A stretch of 64,000 bases of DNA. It comes from Bacteroidia bacterium. GTDB taxonomy: Bacteria; Bacteroidota; Bacteroidia; UKL13-3. Below the pieces are notes generated by a model. That model was not told where the DNA came from, searched no databases, and worked only from the letters and a program-made list of their open reading frames with translations. The DNA lies in NCBI GenBank assembly GCA_023151275.1, contig JAKLJI010000005.1, positions 1 to 64,000 on the forward strand, given 5' to 3'. Below, piece by piece: positions 59,272 to 64,000 of the stretch (within the stretch, counting starts at the first letter, position 1; the number at the start of each line of letters is the position of its first letter). The position numbers and the translations under genes are program-made.

Positions 59272-59309
59272 AAAAAAGCCTGTTGAACAAAAATCAACAG
59301 GCTTTTTTT
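59272..59309. terminator. Bidirectional terminator between fabD and the HtrA gene
   Basis: AAAAAAGCCTGTTGA pairs with TCAACAGGCTTTTTT across an ACAAAAA loop, giving T-runs on both strands between two convergent genes. Confidence 0.88.
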
Positions 59310-59352
59310 ATGGGTTGAAATGCGATTGGGATTTATGCGAATCCTTAATGCC

Positions 59353-60786
59353 TTACATGTAGAAGCTGTAAACAGCGCGGCTTCCATTGGGCAAAATGCC
59401 TTCAATTACAATCTGACCACGCGCTTTTTCCATATCGCTGATTAATTCTTCCACACTCTCGTATTCTTTCTTGTTGAAGCGAAGAATGATAAACCCATCT
59501 TGCATGCCCATCATGGCAATTCTTCCGTTTCTGATTTGTGAAAGTCTGTACCCGGATTTTACCCCCAAACGATCGCGTTCAATTTTGGGGATGGGTTGAA
59601 AATCGGCACCCAAACTTTCTGAACTAACCGTTCCTTTTTTCATGATAGCTGTTGTTCCTTCGCGGTTCAACAAGGTAATTGTAGCCATTTTCTCCTGTCC
59701 GTTTCGCAGGTATTTGATGCGGGCTTTGTCGCCTGGACGGAGGTAAGCAAGTTGCTCGTCAAAATTGGCTTTTGAATCCACAAAACGGTCGTTTATTCCA
59801 ATCACCACATCGCCTCTTCTTAAGCCGCCTTGGTCGGCAGGACCTTCAGCCAACACATCATCTACATAAACACCATGGCTATTTTTGATGGCTAATTTGG
59901 CTGCAAGTGCCGCATCAATATCCTTCAATTCCATGCCCGTAAATCCACGTTGCACTTCTTTAAATTCAATCAGGTCTTTAATGATTTTGGCTACAATATT
60001 TACCGGAATTGCAAAGCCGTATCCATTGTATGAACCGGTATTGGAGGCAATAGCGGTATTGATTCCAATTAACTTTCCATCCAAATCAACCAAAGCCCCA
60101 CCGCTGTTTCCAGGGTTAATGGCAGCATCGGTTTGAATAAAGGATTCGATAGGAAATTGATTGTTTACAATATTGATATTCCTTCCCTTGGCACTTACGA
60201 TACCCGCAGTTACCGTAGAGGTTAAGTTGAATGGATTTCCAACTGCAAGCACCCATTCGCCAATGGCAACCTGGTCTGAATTGCCCAGCGTAACATGAGG
60301 CAGATTGGATGCATCAATTTTTAGCAAGGCAAGATCGGTTGATGGGTCACTACCAATTAGGCGTCCTTTGTAGGATTGCTTGTTGTTGTTCAGAATGACC
60401 TCAATTTGGTCGGCTCCTTTAACCACGTGCAGGTTGGTAACAATATACCCATCAGCAGTAAGAATTACTCCGGAGCCTGAACTGGAAACGGGACCACGAC
60501 GGCCGAAGAAGTCCATATTGTTCCAGAAATCAAAGAAAGGGTCAATGTACTGCTGGCGTTGATTGGTTAATGTTTTGATGAACACAACACTTGGTGTTGC
60601 CACGGCAGAGGCTTTCACAAAATCTGCGTTGGCCATGGCTTGACCCTTGTACGAAACCGAGTTGATTTCTTGAGAATCTGATGAAGAAGCGGTTTGTAAA
60701 ACCACCTGTGGATTTAGTTTTGAAAAGGCCCAGGCCCCAAACAATCCACCTGCAAATCCGAGTGCGATAACTGCTGCTTTGTTCAT
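59353..60786 (-). CDS. HtrA/DegQ-family periplasmic serine protease
   Basis: This is a periplasmic quality-control protease (477 residues) with an N-terminal signal anchor (AAVIALGFAGGLFGAWAF). The catalytic triad is intact: His120 (IVTNLHVVKG), Asp151 (DPSTDLALLKID) and Ser228 (NPGNSGGALV). A PDZ domain follows (about 265-375, with GFTGMELKDIDAAL and LRRGDVVIGINDRFV), and a second, weaker PDZ-like part ends the protein (about 400-477). It starts 44 bases after the DUF1573 gene and may be in the same transcript. Confidence 0.93.
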   Translation of the reverse strand: MNKAAVIALGFAGGLFGAWAFSKLNPQVVLQTASSSDSQEINSVSYKGQAMANADFVKASAVATPSVVFIKTLTNQRQQYIDPFFDFWNNMDFFGRRGPVSSSGSGVILTADGYIVTNLHVVKGADQIEVILNNNKQSYKGRLIGSDPSTDLALLKIDASNLPHVTLGNSDQVAIGEWVLAVGNPFNLTSTVTAGIVSAKGRNINIVNNQFPIESFIQTDAAINPGNSGGALVDLDGKLIGINTAIASNTGSYNGYGFAIPVNIVAKIIKDLIEFKEVQRGFTGMELKDIDAALAAKLAIKNSHGVYVDDVLAEGPADQGGLRRGDVVIGINDRFVDSKANFDEQLAYLRPGDKARIKYLRNGQEKMATITLLNREGTTAIMKKGTVSSESLGADFQPIPKIERDRLGVKSGYRLSQIRNGRIAMMGMQDGFIILRFNKKEYESVEELISDMEKARGQIVIEGILPNGSRAVYSFYM

Positions 60787-60830
60787 GGTTTACTTTTTTC
60801 TGGCTTGTTCAAAAAATATGCCGCAAGTGC

Positions 60831-61967
60831 TTAAGGCACTACTGTAATACGCGCTTTGAATTCCACGTCGCTGTTATTGGGATCATTGGTAATCAAGCGA
60901 AAACTACGCTCGTCGTTGCCCGCCATATTGGTCAAATCCCATTTCACCTTCAAGGTTGCAGTCTCCCCTTTTTTGATGGTCATTTTGTCAATGGTAGGAA
61001 TGATGCAATTGCAGCTTCTGACAATTCTTCGGATGATTAGGTCATTTTTTCCTTTGTTGCTTACCTTGATTTCTTTCTCAGGAGAAGTAAACAAACTCAC
61101 CTGACCAAAATCCAGTTCGGTGGTGCTCAGGTTTAATTTAGGTGCACGCTTTTTGCCTTTTGCATCCAGCACTGAAAAATCTTCAACAACCTCTGCGTTT
61201 ACATAAAACGATTTCACGCGTAAAGTATCGTCGTTGGTATATAGCTTAATCTCCTGGCGAATTGGCCCATATTCCACCGGCTTCTTGGGATAGTAATTCA
61301 CGTACAGGGTCATATCGCTGTAGGGCACAATGGAGGTGCTGTTTTTCTTTACTATGATATTGTTGGGCGCTTCAATTTTATAGATATCAAAGTTTTTGTT
61401 GCCGATATTGAAAATACCAATAAACGAGGAATCGTAGCGGGAATCAGGCACTTTACCAAAATTTAGGGTATTGGTATTTACCGCGATATTTCCATACTGG
61501 TACTTGTACATTTCACCCATTTGATTCTTATTTGGAATTACATAACCTGTAATGCGTAAAACCCGGAAAGCCGGATCTGCATTGGTTTCCAAGGTAATGT
61601 CTTTGTCGAATGCACCTTGCCTTCCCAATGGATCGTAATTGGCAAAAATGGTTCCTGTGCCTCCGGGAGGAATAGCCTCACGTGGCCATTCGGTTGAGGT
61701 ACACCCGCATTGGGTTATTACGTTTTTTATGATGAGTGGCGACTTTCCGGTATTGGTAAATTTAAAAGGATGTTTTACCCTGCCCGCACGTTCGTTGATG
61801 TTGCCAAAATCCCATTTCATGTACTCAAATACCAATTGAGGCAATTGGGTTGGGCTTTGTTGCTGAGTAGTTTTTGGCTTAACTGCATTGGTATTCTTTT
61901 GGGCCGATGCCATCCAGGATGTGGCTGACAAAAGGCAAAGAAGAAGAGTTGATTTTGTGGTATTCAT
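60831..61967 (-). CDS. DUF1573 protein, secreted, with repeated Ig-like domains
   Basis: This is an exported protein (378 residues from the chosen start) with a signal peptide (TLLLCLLSATSWMASAQ). At least two DUF1573 Ig-like domains are visible. The first (about 40-150) contains FEYMKWDFGNINERAGRV, HPFKFTNTGKSPLIIKNV and CGCTSTEWP; the second (about 265-378) contains LDFGQVSL and RSCNCIIP. The segment between them has a similar beta pattern (LNFGKVPDSRYDSSF). Two ATGs compete (61973 and 61967). The -7 element TATATTTG ends exactly before the first, so the second was chosen. The function of DUF1573 proteins is not known. Confidence 0.85.
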   Translation of the reverse strand: MNTTKSTLLLCLLSATSWMASAQKNTNAVKPKTTQQQSPTQLPQLVFEYMKWDFGNINERAGRVKHPFKFTNTGKSPLIIKNVITQCGCTSTEWPREAIPPGGTGTIFANYDPLGRQGAFDKDITLETNADPAFRVLRITGYVIPNKNQMGEMYKYQYGNIAVNTNTLNFGKVPDSRYDSSFIGIFNIGNKNFDIYKIEAPNNIIVKKNSTSIVPYSDMTLYVNYYPKKPVEYGPIRQEIKLYTNDDTLRVKSFYVNAEVVEDFSVLDAKGKKRAPKLNLSTTELDFGQVSLFTSPEKEIKVSNKGKNDLIIRRIVRSCNCIIPTIDKMTIKKGETATLKVKWDLTNMAGNDERSFRLITNDPNNSDVEFKARITVVP

Positions 61968-61973
61968 TTTCAT

Positions 61974-62006
61974 CAAATATATAAAAACCGCTACCTAGCA
62001 AATCAA
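61974..62006 (-). promoter_or_regulatory. Bacteroidota promoter TTG-N22-TATATTTG abutting a start codon
   Basis: On the minus strand, TTG (62004-62006) and a perfect -7 element TATATTTG (61974-61981) are separated by 22 bases. The -7 element directly touches the first ATG (61971-61973), so transcription would begin within or just after that codon. That favours the ATG at 61967 and an almost leaderless mRNA. Confidence 0.55.
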
Positions 62007-62055
62007 GGATTATGCCAGATGCTTGGAATTGCTTTATAAAAGGATGAAAGCGGGA

Positions 62056-62859
62056 TTAATAGGGTTGCAAGGATGGAATGAAAAACGGGTCTGCATCGGC
62101 CCAGGCAGGAAAATTTTTGCGGTATTCAAGCAAATTATTCTTGCTTATGGTAACAGTTTCTGCCACCTCCTTAAAATCATCCGCTCTGAAAATTGGCATT
62201 CCAAGCGGATCTACCACCTGCGAATCGCCTTGGTAACTCACACCATATCCATCCACTCCTACCCGGTTAACAGCAACCACATACGATTGATTTTCGATGG
62301 CTCTTGCCAAGGCTAATGTGCGCCAGTGATAGGTTCGACGCTCAGGCCAGTTGGCTACAAAAAGCAGCATATCATAATCAAACTCAGGCGTTCGGCGTAA
62401 CCAAACCGGAAAGCGCAAATCGTAGCAAACAAAGGGAGCGATGTTCCAACCCCGGAACCGAATCAACAAGCGCTTGTTACCAGCCGTGTAATGTTGATTC
62501 TCTTCTCCCATCCTAAACAAATGGGCTTTATCGTAGAATTGAACTTCCGCATTGGGTTCAACCCAAACAAAGCGATTGACAAAAGTATTGTCATGCTTCA
62601 TCATGAGGCTGCCACAAATTGCTGCGTTTTTCAATCTGCTCCACTCCTTCATGGCGTCTAACATGGGCTGATTCATATCAGATGCATGTTGAGCCGGATT
62701 CATGGAGAAGCCTGTACTAAACATTTCGGGCATCACAATGATATCGGGATTGCCTTCCAGCCCACGTATGAGGCTATCAAACTTATCTCGGTTGGCCTCG
62801 GGATTTTCCCAAATCAGGTCTTGCTGAAGCAAGGCAACACTGAGCTGTTCTTTTTCCAT
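62056..62859 (-). CDS. Omega-amidase (carbon-nitrogen hydrolase, YafV/Nit2 type)
   Basis: This nitrilase-superfamily amidase (267 residues) is predicted to hydrolyse alpha-ketoglutaramate or similar omega-amides. The catalytic triad is Glu45 (MPEMF), Lys111 (YDKAHLF) and Cys145 (VCYDLRFP). FSTGF after the Glu and SYQGDSQVVDPLG are typical of the omega-amidase branch. Its ATG overlaps the stop of the aminotransferase by one base (TAATG). This pairing is known from methionine salvage and the glutamine transaminase / omega-amidase route, which supports the call. Confidence 0.9.
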   Translation of the reverse strand: MEKEQLSVALLQQDLIWENPEANRDKFDSLIRGLEGNPDIIVMPEMFSTGFSMNPAQHASDMNQPMLDAMKEWSRLKNAAICGSLMMKHDNTFVNRFVWVEPNAEVQFYDKAHLFRMGEENQHYTAGNKRLLIRFRGWNIAPFVCYDLRFPVWLRRTPEFDYDMLLFVANWPERRTYHWRTLALARAIENQSYVVAVNRVGVDGYGVSYQGDSQVVDPLGMPIFRADDFKEVAETVTISKNNLLEYRKNFPAWADADPFFIPSLQPY

Positions 62860-64000
62860 TAGACTTTCATCAAGCGTTCTGCAGCTTTTTCAAGCGTTTC
62901 ATTGCTTTTGGCAAAGCAAAAACGGAGCACGTTGTGGTCGGTTTTCATCTTGTAAAACACGGAAGTAGGAATGCTGGCCACCTTGTGTTCTCGGGTTAAG
63001 CGAACGGCAAAATCAATATCGCGCTCTTGAGTGATTTTGGCGTAATTCAACAACTGAAAATAGGAGCCATTGCATGGTAGCACTTTAAAGTTTGAGCCCG
63101 AAACCAGCTTGCGGAAATAATCCCGCTTTTCTTGGTAGAAGGCGCTGAGTTCGAGGTACAGTTCTTTCCGGTCGATAAACTCAGAAAGAGCTACTTGAAT
63201 TGGTGTATTTGCAGAAAAGGCAATAAACTGATGCACTTTTCTGAATTCCTTCATCAAATCTGCGGGAGCCAAAACATAACCCATTTTCCAACCGGTGGTA
63301 TGGTAGGTTTTGCCGAAAGAAGAAACAATAATTGAACGTTCCGCCAATTTGGGGAAACGCGCAACGCTTTGGTGTTCTTGTTTATCAAAAATGATATGCT
63401 CATACACTTCATCCGACAAAACCACAACATCCGTATTATCGAGTATTTTCTGGAGTTGAAGCATATCATCAGCCGCCAATACACCTCCGGTTGGGTTATG
63501 CGGCGTATTGATGATAATCATGCGGGTTTTGAAATTGATGAGTTTCTTCACCTCATTCCAATCTACCTTGTAATCGGGGTATTTTAACTCATAGAACACC
63601 GGCCTTCCACCATTGAGTTCAATAGCAGGAACATAACTATCGTAGCAAGGTTCAAGAACAATTACTTCATCGCCTTCACCTACGGTAGCCGAAATTGCCG
63701 CATACAAAGCATGCGTGCCCCCGGGAACTATGGTAATTTCTTTTTCAGGGTCGTAAATGGCCTGATACAATTCCTGGGTTTTGATGGCAATTTTCTCGCG
63801 AAGCGACATCAATCCCGGCATTGGAGCATACTGGTTATGGCCATCGTCCATGGCTTTTGAAACCAGTTTTTTCAAATCGGGATGGCAGTTAAAATCGGGA
63901 AATCCCTGTGCCAAATTGATGGCATTGTTTTCAACAGCATGCGCTGTCATTACAGAGAAAATGGTAGTTCCTACAGCGGGTAGCTTGCTTTTTATTGTTC
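62859..64000 (-). CDS. Methionine/glutamine aminotransferase (YbdL/KAT type), cut by window edge
   Basis: This is a fold type I PLP aminotransferase. The annotated part (about 380 residues) runs off the right edge of the window and lacks its first few residues. The frame continues upstream of the internal ATG at 63950 as KSKLPAVGTTIFSV, the normal N terminus of the family, so that ATG is not the true start. Signatures are NLAQGFPDF, NTPHNPTGGV, LSDEVYEHI, and the PLP-lysine segment SSFGKTYHTTGWKMGYV. The YbdL/KAT group transaminates 2-oxo-4-methylthiobutanoate and glutamine. Coupled to the omega-amidase by a 1-base overlap. Confidence 0.9.
   Translation of the reverse strand, partial: TIKSKLPAVGTTIFSVMTAHAVENNAINLAQGFPDFNCHPDLKKLVSKAMDDGHNQYAPMPGLMSLREKIAIKTQELYQAIYDPEKEITIVPGGTHALYAAISATVGEGDEVIVLEPCYDSYVPAIELNGGRPVFYELKYPDYKVDWNEVKKLINFKTRMIIINTPHNPTGGVLAADDMLQLQKILDNTDVVVLSDEVYEHIIFDKQEHQSVARFPKLAERSIIVSSFGKTYHTTGWKMGYVLAPADLMKEFRKVHQFIAFSANTPIQVALSEFIDRKELYLELSAFYQEKRDYFRKLVSGSNFKVLPCNGSYFQLLNYAKITQERDIDFAVRLTREHKVASIPTSVFYKMKTDHNVLRFCFAKSNETLEKAAERLMKV

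Overview
The window reads as a chromosomal segment of a Bacteroidota bacterium. Supporting signs are a complete alternative complex III operon (actA to actF), a very large secreted protein ending in a type IX secretion (T9SS) sorting domain, a fused isobutyryl-CoA mutase, DUF5606 and DUF3817 genes, many -7 promoter elements of the Bacteroidota form TAnnTTTG, and almost no Shine-Dalgarno sequences. The genus cannot be told from the sequence alone. I saw no rRNA, tRNA, CRISPR array or intact transposase.

Layout. 1-3450: repeat-rich flank around a membrane-bound UDP-sugar 4,6-dehydratase. 3450-6742: phosphohexomutase and glutaryl-CoA dehydrogenase (minus strand), then folB. 6901-15293: actABCDEF on the minus strand, encoding the quinol:electron-acceptor oxidoreductase. 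15893-22553: housekeeping genes (ilvE, a small psi-like protein, rdgB, a wecA-type glycosyltransferase, pdxH, yqgE, a TatD-like hydrolase, an acyl-ACP desaturase). 22679-36319: a TPR sensor kinase, DUF3817, icmF, a small beta-barrel, DUF5606, tryptophanase, and a plus-strand run pepF / FAH hydrolase / M23 peptidase / bcp. 37367-44374: a 2335-residue surface protein with two RCC1 propellers, IPT, SBBP-like, Ig-like and PKD domains and a T9SS tail. 44375-49545: a gene-poor accessory stretch with a frameshifted RES-domain gene, two unknown genes, an IS256-like non-autonomous element, and two near-identical 142-bp inverted repeats that bracket it. 49546-57693: a tightly packed minus-strand operon hldD, a giant NtrY-like kinase and a giant outer-membrane barrel. 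57878-64000: PTPS-family enzyme, fabD, HtrA protease, DUF1573 protein, omega-amidase, and an aminotransferase cut by the window edge.

Genes that appear to work together are the six complex III subunits; the aminotransferase and omega-amidase pair (TAATG overlap), which together match the transamination / omega-amidase route; and the hldD-kinase-barrel operon, which points to envelope surveillance. FolB and the PTPS-family enzyme are both pterin enzymes but lie 51 kb apart.

The most unusual material is not one clear new machine. It is (a) a modular dispersed repeat family, with inverted copies up to 36 kb apart, bracketing the accessory segment; (b) the kinase-barrel operon with an unrecognised 1149-residue barrel; (c) a double RCC1 propeller secreted protein with one damaged blade; and (d) a small gene, start codon 3 bp from divergent ilvE, that resembles the DNA polymerase III psi subunit.
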